From positions 1-53,745 of IMG/VR virus record IMGVR_UViG_3300029258_002378: a DNA stretch of 53,745 nucleotides; one strand, 5' to 3'. Source of the DNA: a virus. The notes under the pieces are model-generated. The model was given only the letters and a program-made list of their open reading frames with translations, searched no databases and was not told the origin of the DNA. Position numbers and translations under genes: made by a program. This document shows positions 24,425 through 33,392 of this stretch, one piece after another (the stretch's first letter is position 1; each line of letters opens with the position of its first letter).

Positions 24425-24667
24425 ATGAGTAATGAACTTGGCGAAAGACTTATTGAGCTCGATGGTCCTGGGGGACGTCGGGTTATTACACTAGAAGAGT
24501 ATCATCGGCGGTACAAGTCGAACGTAAAATATCGTCTTGCTAATCCGTCGGACTACAACGACGATTACAAAGACGGTATTCCCGACATTCCCGCTGCCAT
24601 CAAAGTTGAGGATAACTTTGATGAGTTTGATGCGTTTGAAGAAGACGAAAACGACGAGGAGCCGTAG
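24425..24667 (+). CDS. Small acidic head-tail region protein
   Basis: The protein is 80 residues behind GAGGAACC. The N-terminal half is neutral (LDGPGGRRVITLEEYHRRY) and the C-terminal 25 residues are highly acidic (DEFDAFEEDENDEEP). It is two bases from the connector gene downstream. No family recognised; probably a structural accessory. Confidence 0.6.
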   Translation: MSNELGERLIELDGPGGRRVITLEEYHRRYKSNVKYRLANPSDYNDDYKDGIPDIPAAIKVEDNFDEFDAFEEDENDEEP

Positions 24668-24669
24668 CT

Positions 24670-25188
24670 ATGGCATTGGTCGTCGAAGATGGCACTGGGA
24701 AGAGCGACGCCGACAGTTACCTTTCGGAGACGGATGCCGATACGTACCATACGAAATACACAGGCTCAACCGATTGGTCGGGGGCATCAAGTAGTGAGAA
24801 AGAAATGGCGCTGCGAAAGGCGACTCAGTATCTTGATGCAGTGTATGGTCGACGTTGGAAAGGCGTCCGAGCGAATGAAGCTCAAGCGTTGCATTGGCCT
24901 CGCAGCAATGCGGAAGATCGAGATGGTGTTGCAATCGATGACGACGATCTGCCTGTGATGCTTGAGCGTGCAACTGCTGAAGCAGCGCTTCGTGCAATTA
25001 CTGAAACGAATGGACTTATGCCCGACATCTCTGATCCTGGTGACATCAAACGGGAGAAGAAAAAGTTGGATGTGATTGAAAAAGACACCGAATACATGGG
25101 AGGAAAATCTCCGATCAAGAAGTTCAGAGTCATTGACTTGCTTGTTGGTGATTTAATCGAAGACCGTGGCGTATTGTCAAGGATGTAA
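24670..25188 (+). CDS. Head-tail connector (gp6/DnaT-like fold)
   Basis: The protein is 172 residues. The start MALVVEDGTGKSDADSYLS followed by DADTYHTKY and EMALRKATQYLDAVYG is the standard pattern of phage 'DnaT-like' adaptor proteins that form the ring below the portal. A Trp in RRWKGVRA and helices follow. Position before the closure and tail-completion genes agrees. Confidence 0.82.
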   Translation: MALVVEDGTGKSDADSYLSETDADTYHTKYTGSTDWSGASSSEKEMALRKATQYLDAVYGRRWKGVRANEAQALHWPRSNAEDRDGVAIDDDDLPVMLERATAEAALRAITETNGLMPDISDPGDIKREKKKLDVIEKDTEYMGGKSPIKKFRVIDLLVGDLIEDRGVLSRM

Positions 25189-25191
25189 ACC

Positions 25192-25572
25192 ATGACCGAC
25201 CTCGATGATGAATTTCTTCCCCTTATTAAGGAAATGATCGAGGAAGATGGTGTGCAAAGGCACTTTGTTGTGGATGGGTCAACGTCATATAATCCGGACA
25301 CTCGAAAAGTAACGCACACTGATCCCGTCAATACGTCATGGTGGACGACGCCGCTACTTCAGTATAAGCAGCATTTGATTGACGGAGATACGATACAACG
25401 TGGTGACGTGAAAATTTACATTGCCGCAAAGGATCTAACATTCACCCCCACTGTCGGGATGAAAGTCAAGCCGACTGATAGTGTTGATCCAATTTATCGT
25501 ATCGTTGAAGCAAGCCCTATTCATTCGGGCGAATCAGTTGCTGCTTGGCGGATTCAACTTCGAGCTGCGTAA
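25192..25572 (+). CDS. Head closure (stopper) protein candidate
   Basis: The protein is 126 residues, with a helical start (LDDEFLPLIKEMIEED) and beta strands in RHFVVDGSTSYNPDTRKVT and VKIYIAAKDLTFTPTVGMKV. Size, small beta-barrel pattern and order between connector and tail-completion gene fit SPP1 gp16/HK97-type stoppers. The stop overlaps the next start as TAATG. Confidence 0.7.
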   Translation: MTDLDDEFLPLIKEMIEEDGVQRHFVVDGSTSYNPDTRKVTHTDPVNTSWWTTPLLQYKQHLIDGDTIQRGDVKIYIAAKDLTFTPTVGMKVKPTDSVDPIYRIVEASPIHSGESVAAWRIQLRAA

Positions 25573-25976
25573 TGCCGACAAATGTGAGACAGTTTAATCG
25601 TGCAGTTACTAAGTTCGCGGAGACGATGCTCCCGTATCAAGTCAAGTTGTTTACTAAGAAAGTGGCACTTGATACACTTACGCGAATTGTCCGAAAAACT
25701 CCTGTAGATACAGGGCGAGCACGAGGTAACTGGCAAATTACAATCAACACGGCATCCGAAAGTGAGGTTAACAACGTAGCAGGTAGTGGAATTTCAGACG
25801 TTGTGTCACAAGGACGAGTAGCGCTTGAGAACATGGAACCTTTTTCAATTGTGTTCATCTCGAATAATGTTCCATACATTGCTTATCTAGAACAAGGATC
25901 AAGTAGTCAAGCGCCACAAGGGATGGTGGCAACAACAATTGAGGAAATGAATCAAATCTTTGCTCGTATTGTGTAG
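25572..25976 (+). CDS. Tail completion / neck protein (HK97 gp10-like)
   Basis: The protein is 134 residues, starting at ATG 25572 in a TAATG overlap. Its core has the recognisable TPVDTGRARGNWQITIN (about residues 37-53) and ending NNVPYIAYLEQGSSSQAPQGMV, the signatures of HK97 gp10-family neck proteins that join head and tail. Confidence 0.85.
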   Translation: MPTNVRQFNRAVTKFAETMLPYQVKLFTKKVALDTLTRIVRKTPVDTGRARGNWQITINTASESEVNNVAGSGISDVVSQGRVALENMEPFSIVFISNNVPYIAYLEQGSSSQAPQGMVATTIEEMNQIFARIV

Positions 25977-25987
25977 GGCGAGATACA

Positions 25988-26437
25988 ATGGCCGATACTT
26001 GGCTAGCCGACATTTCAAAGGCAATTTCGAGTCGATTTCAAGATGAAGTTATTGATGGTAATTATCCATCGAACCTGACTGTCATCTACGATAACGATCC
26101 GACACAGCCGCCAACTGCTGAAACTGCGTTACTAGCTGGGGATGTGTCGGCGTGGTGTCGTGTATCAATTCGTCCTGCTAATACGGAGCAAATAACGATT
26201 GGTGCTCCCTCAACAAACCGATTCAGACATACTGGTGTTATGATTTGCCAGTGCTTCTGTCCGATACATGAGGGCGATGCTACTGTCCTCAAAGTTGCTG
26301 ACGTTATAGCGAAAGCATTTCGTGCAGCGACAGAAGATGGCGTCCGGTATAGGACACCCCGAATTGAAGTTATTGGTCGAGTTGATAAGTGGTGGCAAGT
26401 GAATGTCACTTGTCCTTGGCAATCAAATAAGGAGTAA
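25988..26437 (+). CDS. Tail terminator protein
   Basis: The protein is 149 residues. A helix-strand-rich alpha/beta fold: DISKAISSRFQDEVIDG, SAWCRVSIRPANTEQITIG, THTGVMICQCF-like strand, VADVIAKAFRAAT helix, and a C-terminal strand WWQVNVTCPW. This is the usual tail terminator pattern (gpU/HK97 gp10 neighbours), capping the tail tube. Ordered directly before the tube protein. Confidence 0.78.
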   Translation: MADTWLADISKAISSRFQDEVIDGNYPSNLTVIYDNDPTQPPTAETALLAGDVSAWCRVSIRPANTEQITIGAPSTNRFRHTGVMICQCFCPIHEGDATVLKVADVIAKAFRAATEDGVRYRTPRIEVIGRVDKWWQVNVTCPWQSNKE

Positions 26438-26443
26438 CATCGT

Positions 26444-27598
26444 ATGGCTGAAGCGGACCAGATTCAAATATCATATGTGGAAGAGTCAACGTTTGGCGTA
26501 ACTCCTGAATCCAATCTGCAAATCATCCGTGTAACTGGTGAAGATCTCGGGGGTGATATCGATACAGCAGAAAGCGCAGAAATTACAGGAGATCGCCAAA
26601 AGAGTCGTGTCGCTCGAACTGGGGTAGCGGCATCCGGTTCCGTCAATGTCGAATTATCTTATGGTACATTCGATGACTGGCTTGCCGCTGCATTACTTGC
26701 TGCTGAATGGTCGTCTGAAACGACTGTGTTATCAGCGGGGACAGCTAGTGCTGCTGAATCAGGGAATAAGTTCACTCATACGGTAGCATGGACAGCGACA
26801 CCATCTGCCGGTCAGTGGATCGAAGTTCGTGGATTCACGACTGCTGGGAACAATGGGTATTTCAAAGTTGCAAGTGCAAGTAGTACAGAGATTGTGGTTG
26901 AGGGTGGAACGCTTGCCGACGAAGCAAGTGTAGAAGGTGTCACCATTACTCAGGCGGCACAAATCGTCAATGGAACTACCAAGACGTCATTTGCTATTGA
27001 GAAACTGTACTCTGATCTTGCCGGTACAGTAATCTCGATGCTTCACGGCATGATGATCGACACGATGGACGTAAGCATCAGTGCAGATGCGTACATTAAT
27101 GGAACATTCAACTTCATAGGCAAGAATGAATCATCCGAAGAGTCGTCTGAGGGTAGTGGTTACACGGCTGCAACCACCGAGGATGCAATGGCGGCGGTGG
27201 ATGATGTCGTGGCAATTTACGAGAATATGAGTTCAGTACAGCTTATTGAACTATCGTTCTCGTTAGGCAACAATCTTCGTCCAAAGAATGTAATCGGGAC
27301 AGCGGGTCCAATTGGAATCAACGCCGGTAGCATTACGCTAACTGGTACTGTGCAAATGTACTTTGAGAGTGCAACTGTCCTCAACAAATTCATCGATTTT
27401 ACCTCCAGTCGATTGGCAGTCGTTACTGAAGATACAGACGGTAACGCTGTCATTTTCGAGTTTCCGGAAATCAAATACACATCTGGTCGTCGTGTGGCTG
27501 GGGGGCAAAACACTGACATTATTGCGGATTTGGGGTTTACAGCATATGAGGATCCCACTGAAAATGTGACGATCCGCATTGCCAAATTCGCTGCGTAA
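26444..27598 (+). CDS. Major tail tube protein
   Basis: The protein is 384 residues, beta-rich throughout, beginning ISYVEESTFGVTPESNLQ, a frequent opening of tail-tube proteins. The middle (SAGTASAAESGNKFTHTVAW, PSAGQWIEVRGFT) could be an inserted domain, making it longer than the minimal tube subunit. A hairpin with T-rich tail follows its stop. It is placed right before the tail chaperones, as expected. Confidence 0.85.
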   Translation: MAEADQIQISYVEESTFGVTPESNLQIIRVTGEDLGGDIDTAESAEITGDRQKSRVARTGVAASGSVNVELSYGTFDDWLAAALLAAEWSSETTVLSAGTASAAESGNKFTHTVAWTATPSAGQWIEVRGFTTAGNNGYFKVASASSTEIVVEGGTLADEASVEGVTITQAAQIVNGTTKTSFAIEKLYSDLAGTVISMLHGMMIDTMDVSISADAYINGTFNFIGKNESSEESSEGSGYTAATTEDAMAAVDDVVAIYENMSSVQLIELSFSLGNNLRPKNVIGTAGPIGINAGSITLTGTVQMYFESATVLNKFIDFTSSRLAVVTEDTDGNAVIFEFPEIKYTSGRRVAGGQNTDIIADLGFTAYEDPTENVTIRIAKFAA

Positions 27599-27612
27599 CA
27601 ACTTGGGGACCT

Positions 27613-27660
27613 GGGATGCGTCGAATGTGTGCTCGGCGCATCCCCTTCTTTCCCCTTTTT
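27613..27660 (+). terminator. Intrinsic terminator after the tail tube gene
   Basis: GGGATGCG (27613-27620) pairs perfectly with CGCATCCC (27637-27644), followed by CTTCTTTCCCCTTTTT. The interrupted U-tract suggests partial termination, which would keep tube subunit expression above that of the tail assembly genes downstream. Confidence 0.7.
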
Positions 27661-27680
27661 CACTGACACGGAGATAATAG

Positions 27681-28094
27681 ATGCCCTTACCATTGTCGAA
27701 GTTTCGATCTAACCCAGTGAAATCTGAGGAAGGCGTATGGATTGAATACCCCGAAGAGGGGTTTGCGCTGAAGATTGCCCGTATGGGTAACGCGAAATAC
27801 ACGCAAGAGATCGTATCCATGCGCCGGGGTAAACAAATCGCCAGTCCGCTTGTCGAAGAGATTTCGCCAAGTGCAGTTGAGGCGATCCAAATGAAAGCGA
27901 TGGCAAAACACATCCTTCTTGATTGGAGGGGGATCACGGACGACAACGGTGAGGAAATCCCGTTTAGTCCAGAAAAAGCGTATGAGATCATCTCTGATCC
28001 ACAATACCGTGACTTTTATACGCTTGTTCAAACGCTCGCTGCTGATGCAAAGAATTTCCTTGATGAAGCTGAGGGCGTGGATGAGGGAAACTGA
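27681..28094 (+). CDS. Tail assembly chaperone (lambda gpG-like)
   Basis: The protein is 137 residues, ending in a tandem TGA TAG immediately after a slippery heptamer. It has the usual plan of a gpG-like chaperone: a small beta-rich N-terminal part (VWIEYPEEGFALKIARMG) and a helical C-terminal part (AYEIISDPQYRDFYTLVQTL). It binds the tape measure protein during tail assembly. Frameshifting at 28085-28091 would yield the longer GT form. Confidence 0.8.
   Translation: MPLPLSKFRSNPVKSEEGVWIEYPEEGFALKIARMGNAKYTQEIVSMRRGKQIASPLVEEISPSAVEAIQMKAMAKHILLDWRGITDDNGEEIPFSPEKAYEIISDPQYRDFYTLVQTLAADAKNFLDEAEGVDEGN
28085..28091 (+). promoter_or_regulatory. Programmed -1 frameshift site GGGAAAC
   Basis: The zero-frame codons are GAG GGA AAC TGA TAG. 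A -1 slip on G GGA AAC places the ribosome on CTG ATA GAG TGC and into the open -1 frame that continues to 28510. The heptamer follows the X-XXY-YYZ rule and is close to lambda's GGGAAAG at the same gene position. Two tandem stops follow in the zero frame. Confidence 0.88.
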
Positions 28095-28510
28095 TAGAGT
28101 GCCTCGATTGGTATTTGAAATACGCCGCTGATCCGAAAGTGCTGAAAGCCCTTAAAAAAAGGCAAAAACGCGGGCATGAAATCAAAGCACTAAGCGAGGC
28201 ACCGTCGCTCCCCGATTTCTTGATTCCATTTTGGGATGCTTTCTGGGATTTACATGAGAGGAGGCAGTCAACACAAATCCCTTCACCGATTCAAACGAGC
28301 GAAGTAGTTGCTTGGTTAGATTTACATGGGGTTGACCAATTCAACCTGCGACTCGAGTTCTATCGAATGATTCATGCGCTTGATGCCACGTGGTTGGCAC
28401 ATCTGTACGAAAAGATCAAGCCGAGATTGAAACATGCCGGTTCTACAAGTAGTCATCGATGCTCTCAAAGCAAAAGCGGGCGCAAGGCAGTTCAAAGGCG
28501 CCGCAGATAG
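28091..28510 (+). CDS. T-extension of the tail chaperone, made as G-T fusion by -1 frameshift
   Basis: This frame opens at 28085 and has no good ATG. The only independent start would be TTG near 28115 without a clear ribosome binding site. Expressed as a fusion it adds about 139 residues: a basic helix (KYAADPKVLKALKKRQKRGH), then LPDFLIPFWDAFWDLHERR and GVDQFNLRLEFYRMIHALD. The last 77 bases overlap the tape measure gene. The T domain is known to recruit tail tube subunits. Confidence 0.82.
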   Translation: MIECLDWYLKYAADPKVLKALKKRQKRGHEIKALSEAPSLPDFLIPFWDAFWDLHERRQSTQIPSPIQTSEVVAWLDLHGVDQFNLRLEFYRMIHALDATWLAHLYEKIKPRLKHAGSTSSHRCSQSKSGRKAVQRRRR

Positions 28511-31500
28511 TGTCAAACGGGGCGGTGACCAAATTCATCGCAGTGTGACACGAGCGGATAAAAGCATCGATCAACTAGGTCGTACTGCAAGTGGAACAAG
28601 GCGAATGCTCGGGGGATTATTCGCCGGCGTGAGCGCTGCCGTTATTGTCCGTGACATGACGAAGGTCATTCGTGGATATGAAGAAACGATCGCTATACTT
28701 CAGGGTGTTTCGGGCATTGTTGATAGTACAGACGTAAGACTTGCTGCGTTGCAAGATACTGCACGTACACTCGGTGCTACAACCCGTTTCTCAGCACAAG
28801 AAGCAGCAGAAGGACTGTTGTTCCTTGCTCGTGCAGGATTTGAAGTTGACGAGCAAGTTGCTGCCCTCCCGTCAACGCTACATCTTGCGCTTGCTGGTGT
28901 TCTCGAATTAGGACGTGCAGCGGATATTGCCTCCAACACATTGTCACAATTCGGGATGGCAGCGGTGGAAACAGAGCGTGTTGTTGATGCGCTTGTCATT
29001 ACGTCGAACCGAACGAATACGAACGTTGAACAACTCGCCGAGGCAATGAAAATGGCGGGGCCGATCGCTGGTGCACTTGGCTACACTATTGAGGATACAG
29101 CCGCTGCCATTGGTGTACTTGGTGATTTTGGTATTCAGGCGTCACTCGCCGGCACAAATCTACGAGGTACAATGTCGGCGCTTATGGAAAGGAGTGATAA
29201 ACTTGAAGCAGCGCTGAAAAAATTGGGATTGCGATTTGAGGATGTTAATCCCGAAGAGCATGACTTGTTGACTATTTATCAGCGATTCGCTGAAAGCGGT
29301 TTAAGGGCGAGTAATGCTGTTGAGATATTTGGTCGACGTAATGCTGCCGCTGCTCTCATCCTGTCTAAGCAGACCAAAAAACTTGAGGAACTTAGGGGAG
29401 AATTTATAGCAAATACGGGGGAAGCAGAACGGATGGCGAAGATCCAAGAAGATACGTTGACGGGTTCGTTTAAATCGCTCCGTTCATCAATTGAGGAAGC
29501 GTATTTGGCGATCGGGGAAGGGGGATTCGGAGGGGGGCTTCGAGCACTTATCGACATTATGACCAACACGGTCCGAGTGATCGTTGGCATGGATGATAAA
29601 GTCACTAAGTTTAGTACAACTGCTCGTGTCCTTGCCACTACGCTCGAAGTACTTACAAAAGCGCTCATTACGTTGTTGGCGTTGAAGATCGCAGTGTGGA
29701 TTTACGGAATTGTTACTGCACTCGAATCCCTGCGATTCACACTGTTTGCAATCCAGTACTTTGTCGTTACAAATCCACTGGGTGCGGTGGTAACAGGATT
29801 GGCCGCTGTTGTTGGTATGGCATGGTCGTATAAGTCGATCATTAGATCGTCGGCGTCTGCAACTAACGAGTATGCAGAAGAACTCAATAAACTAAATGAA
29901 GTGCTCGGACGAACGAAAAATCTTCAAACTCGATTAAATCGAGCAATTGCAATTGAAGATTTACGAGAGCAAGCAAACGTTATCGATGAGCAAGTTCGTC
30001 AACTTGAGGATTTGTCTATTGCTTGGCGTCAAGCAAATCGTATGTTTGTTCCCGCTGAGCAACTGTATGATGTAGGGTTGACAACCTCTCTTGCCGAACA
30101 GCGTAAAATGCTCGCTGAACTTGAGGATCAACTTGGTGATGCTAATAAAGCATGGCTAGCATTTAGAAATTCACAACAGACTAGTATAAATAGAAACACG
30201 TCGTTTATTGTATCGCAGATAGAACTCGATGACGCATTGAAGATGGTCGAGAACCGGATTATCGAGTTGAAGGAACAGTCAAAGGCCTTGAGGAGGGAAG
30301 CAGAAAAGACAAGTAAAGTAACGACTGAAGTTGCGGGTGATAATAGTAAGTATGCAAAGGCGGTTGCTCTTGCCCGTGATGAACTATCGAGAATGATCGA
30401 GGAATTGCAACTTGAGAATCAAGCGTTGCAAATGGGGGAACAAGATCGCGAGATGTTTATCCAAGCTCACAAGGCACTTGGTCTTGTGATGGCGGCGGAG
30501 GTTGAGAATGCCGGCGAATTGTATACTCGTATACTTCAATTGATTGATGCTAATAGGCGTTTGACTGAGGGAGAGGAAAAACGTCTTGAAGTTGAACGCG
30601 AATTGGGGCGGAGCCGAGCTGCATTTGAGGAGTGGATCAGTGATCTCCGAACTGAGAAATCACTTATTGGTGCATCCACTGAAGATCGCCGTGCAGTCAC
30701 TGCGCTTCGCCGTGCAGAAGCAATGGCAGCTCAAGATGCAACGGGATCGCTCGATCATTACGTTGATCAAGTAATTGAAGAAGTCGAGTCGATCAATCGA
30801 CTTACAATAGCACATGAGGCATTAAAGAAAGAGAAAGAGGCGGCAAAAGAAAAAGAGGAAGAGCGGGCGCGCTCGCTTGAGAATATTAACAAGACGCTCG
30901 ATGAGCAGATTGCACTAACTGGGATTGAGATCGAATACATCCTTGCGGAAAATTCGGCTCGTGAAGGTGCTATTACTGCATATCGAATCCAGCAGACATT
31001 GCAAGAGGCGGGGATCCAATTGACGGAAAAGGAACTTGAGTTATTACAGAGAAAACTTGAGTTACTCGTTAATATGAAACAACGAGAAGAAGATCTTCGT
31101 GAATTGGATATTGTTGCCAACCAAATGGGACGTGAATTTGCAGATGTACTTGAGGGAATGATATGGGAGGCGAAAAGCTTTGAGGATGCAATGAAACATA
31201 TGCTTATGAGCATTTCTCGTATGGTATTCCAACAGATGGTAACAAAGCCTATTACTGATATGGCATCTTCGTTCCTTTCTTCGATACTGACTGCTGGGAT
31301 GGCCGCGGGTGCAGGTGCAGGGGCAGCAAGTGCTCAAGGTAATATATTCTCAAACGGTCGTCTTGTTCCCTTTGCTCGAGGTGGAGTTGTATCATCCCCC
31401 ACTGTTTTCCCCATGGCTAATGGGGGCGTTGGATTATTGGGAGAAGCGGGACCCGAGGCAATTATGCCGTTAAAACGTGACACAAAGGGAAATCTTGGTA

Positions 31501-31634
31501 TTGTGGGCGGAGAGAAGTCAGAAATTCATATTCACGTTCACGGAGCAACAAATCCCAACGAATGGCGTCGTGGACAACGGAAAATTTTTGGCGATATCGA
31601 TAAACAACTAATGGCAGCACGTCGAGGAAGTTGA
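28434..31634 (+). CDS. Tape measure protein
   Basis: The protein is 1066 residues, predicting a tail in the usual siphovirus range. The N-terminal part has TMP phage-family features (YEETIAILQGVSGI, TTRFSAQEAAEGLLFLARAG, TIEDTAAAIGVLGDFGIQAS). Two hydrophobic segments lie near 395-415 (ITLLALKIAVWIYGIV) and 425-460. Long coiled coil follows from about 480 to 880. The C-terminus resembles lambda gpH (LFAR-like FARGGVV, GLLGEAGPEAIMPLKRD), followed by IHIHVHG. It sets tail length and may help DNA cross the membrane. Confidence 0.93.
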   Translation: MPVLQVVIDALKAKAGARQFKGAADSVKRGGDQIHRSVTRADKSIDQLGRTASGTRRMLGGLFAGVSAAVIVRDMTKVIRGYEETIAILQGVSGIVDSTDVRLAALQDTARTLGATTRFSAQEAAEGLLFLARAGFEVDEQVAALPSTLHLALAGVLELGRAADIASNTLSQFGMAAVETERVVDALVITSNRTNTNVEQLAEAMKMAGPIAGALGYTIEDTAAAIGVLGDFGIQASLAGTNLRGTMSALMERSDKLEAALKKLGLRFEDVNPEEHDLLTIYQRFAESGLRASNAVEIFGRRNAAAALILSKQTKKLEELRGEFIANTGEAERMAKIQEDTLTGSFKSLRSSIEEAYLAIGEGGFGGGLRALIDIMTNTVRVIVGMDDKVTKFSTTARVLATTLEVLTKALITLLALKIAVWIYGIVTALESLRFTLFAIQYFVVTNPLGAVVTGLAAVVGMAWSYKSIIRSSASATNEYAEELNKLNEVLGRTKNLQTRLNRAIAIEDLREQANVIDEQVRQLEDLSIAWRQANRMFVPAEQLYDVGLTTSLAEQRKMLAELEDQLGDANKAWLAFRNSQQTSINRNTSFIVSQIELDDALKMVENRIIELKEQSKALRREAEKTSKVTTEVAGDNSKYAKAVALARDELSRMIEELQLENQALQMGEQDREMFIQAHKALGLVMAAEVENAGELYTRILQLIDANRRLTEGEEKRLEVERELGRSRAAFEEWISDLRTEKSLIGASTEDRRAVTALRRAEAMAAQDATGSLDHYVDQVIEEVESINRLTIAHEALKKEKEAAKEKEEERARSLENINKTLDEQIALTGIEIEYILAENSAREGAITAYRIQQTLQEAGIQLTEKELELLQRKLELLVNMKQREEDLRELDIVANQMGREFADVLEGMIWEAKSFEDAMKHMLMSISRMVFQQMVTKPITDMASSFLSSILTAGMAAGAGAGAASAQGNIFSNGRLVPFARGGVVSSPTVFPMANGGVGLLGEAGPEAIMPLKRDTKGNLGIVGGEKSEIHIHVHGATNPNEWRRGQRKIFGDIDKQLMAARRGS

Positions 31635-31635
31635 T

Positions 31636-32826
31636 ATGAGTTTTCACGAAGTCGATTTTCCTGAGATTCCCGGTTACGGTACACAAGGGGGTCCCGGCTG
31701 GAAAACGGAAATCATTACCGTAGATAGTGGTGCAGAACAACGTGTATCTCGTTGGGCATCGCCTCGTCGTAGGTGGACGTTGAATTTGGAAAATCTCGAT
31801 CGAGATGATGCCGGTACATTGCTCGATTTTATTCAGGGACGGCAGGGTGCTGCTCATGGTTTTCGATTTAGTGATCCCGCTGATTACACGACATCAAGCG
31901 ATCACCGCTCTTCACCTGATGACCAGGATGTGCTTATCGGTACGGGAGATGGAAGCGATGTTACATTCCAACTCAAGAAAAATTATTACGACGGGTTGAC
32001 GACACGAGAGCGAACACTTACGAAAATTGTGGCAGGTACAACTGTTGTTTCACTCGATGGTGTTGCATCGATTGATCGAGAAGGAACAGTTACAAGTGGG
32101 GGCGGTGGAACAACGCTCGTGGATAGTGCAGCAACGTTCCAAACATGGGGGATTCGTGTTGGACAAGTAATCTCAAATGATGATGATGGGTCTACAGGCG
32201 TTGTTGAATCCGTTGACTCAGAAACACAAATCACTCACTCGGCGCTCAGCGGTGGTACGGAGAATGACTGGGATGTTGACGAAGCGTACACAATCCACAA
32301 AGGATGGTCGGTGAATACTGCTACGGGGTTGGTGACCTTTACGACTGCGCCATTGGAGGGTGTTGAGATAAAAGCGGGATGTCAATTTTTAGTTCCCGCT
32401 CGATTCGGAGATACAGTCGATGAACTCCTTGGGATGCATTTTACTGAGTTCGATATTCGCAACTTTTCAATAGAAGTTGTTGAATTACTTGAGGAGGGTG
32501 AGCATCCCGAATCGTTTTTCTATGGGGGGTCTACACGTATTTATCCGTGGAGCAGCATAACGTTATCAGTAATTGAAGGACGAGTGGTTTATCTTGATCC
32601 TCAACAAGCGGGTTTGAATTGCTATTTACCCGTAAAATCACTGATTGCTCCAGGCGGGGGTGCGCCGATCATGTACCTCATCAACGGATCAGATTCCATT
32701 GATATTTCTATTCGTGAACACGCAGATGATGGTGGTGCATTTCTTTTTACTTTATCCGCAGAGCAAACCGCTGTGATGTTACTGTCATATGATGGGCTTT
32801 CAACTTATACGTGGCATGCAAAATGA
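31636..32826 (+). CDS. Distal tail protein, DUF2460 family (GTA-like)
   Basis: The protein is 396 residues. The start FHEVDFPEIPGYGTQGGPGW followed by RWTLNLENLDRDDAGTLLDF and ARFGDTVDELLGMHF, FDIRNFSIEVVEL are hallmark DUF2460 segments, known from gene transfer agent and Rhodobacter-type phage tail tips. An inserted beta-rich segment (TSGGGGTTLVDSAATF) and an extra C-terminal domain of about 120 residues make it longer than the family average. The stop overlaps the next start as ATGA. Confidence 0.88.
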   Translation: MSFHEVDFPEIPGYGTQGGPGWKTEIITVDSGAEQRVSRWASPRRRWTLNLENLDRDDAGTLLDFIQGRQGAAHGFRFSDPADYTTSSDHRSSPDDQDVLIGTGDGSDVTFQLKKNYYDGLTTRERTLTKIVAGTTVVSLDGVASIDREGTVTSGGGGTTLVDSAATFQTWGIRVGQVISNDDDGSTGVVESVDSETQITHSALSGGTENDWDVDEAYTIHKGWSVNTATGLVTFTTAPLEGVEIKAGCQFLVPARFGDTVDELLGMHFTEFDIRNFSIEVVELLEEGEHPESFFYGGSTRIYPWSSITLSVIEGRVVYLDPQQAGLNCYLPVKSLIAPGGGAPIMYLINGSDSIDISIREHADDGGAFLFTLSAEQTAVMLLSYDGLSTYTWHAK

Positions 32827-33392
32827 TTAGTCGAGAACAATTTTTTGGCGGAGCGTATGAAGTCGCTTTAACGGGTGATGCTGATGTTATTCTCGGCAAT
32901 GGTCGCGTACAAGTGTTTACGCCCGATGCCAATGGATATACCATCTATTTGCCTCAAGCGACGTTTGGGGGTCCTAAGCATCCCCTCCATGCCGGGGGTC
33001 CTGTATTTTACTTGTGCAATAATGGGGTTGTTGGCCATGATATTACGGTCAAAGAGAAATCAACGGGACTAACAATTGGGACGCTTGCTGCGGATAACAT
33101 TTGTACGGTTTTTCTTGTAAAAACCGATGGGTGGGTTGATAGCGTCCAATCGGAAATAATTACGTGGGAGATGGATTGTGCAAATGACTTAGTTAATATC
33201 AGCGGAACAACAACGCCCTCTGCAACAACAACTCCAGGTACGACACCTAGTTGGTCACATACACAACCAGCAACTACATGGTGGACAACAAACACAACAA
33301 GTACAACAATATCCGCAATGACTGATGGGGGTGAATTTACAGTGTACGGTGGAAACTTGTTTGAGTGGCCTATGATTGAGGAAGGAATGTAA
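32823..33392 (+). CDS. Tail-tip-associated protein with mucin-like Thr-rich segment
   Basis: The protein is 189 residues, coupled by ATGA to the DUF2460 gene. The first 125 residues are a beta-sandwich-like domain (VILGNGRVQVFTPDANGYT, FYLCNNGVVGHDITV) that resembles the C-terminal domain of the preceding protein, suggesting duplication. Residues about 129-162 are dominated by Thr, Ser and Pro (TTTPSATTTPGTTPS, TNTTSTT). Such mucin-like linkers are typical O-glycosylation substrates, and a glycosyltransferase gene follows immediately. Confidence 0.7.
   Translation: MISREQFFGGAYEVALTGDADVILGNGRVQVFTPDANGYTIYLPQATFGGPKHPLHAGGPVFYLCNNGVVGHDITVKEKSTGLTIGTLAADNICTVFLVKTDGWVDSVQSEIITWEMDCANDLVNISGTTTPSATTTPGTTPSWSHTQPATTWWTTNTTSTTISAMTDGGEFTVYGGNLFEWPMIEEGM

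Noticed and set aside
26444-27598. Immunoglobulin-like frameshifted domain on the tail tube protein
   Set aside because: The middle segment is beta-like, but no Ig signature or slippery site after the gene was found; the stop is followed by a terminator.
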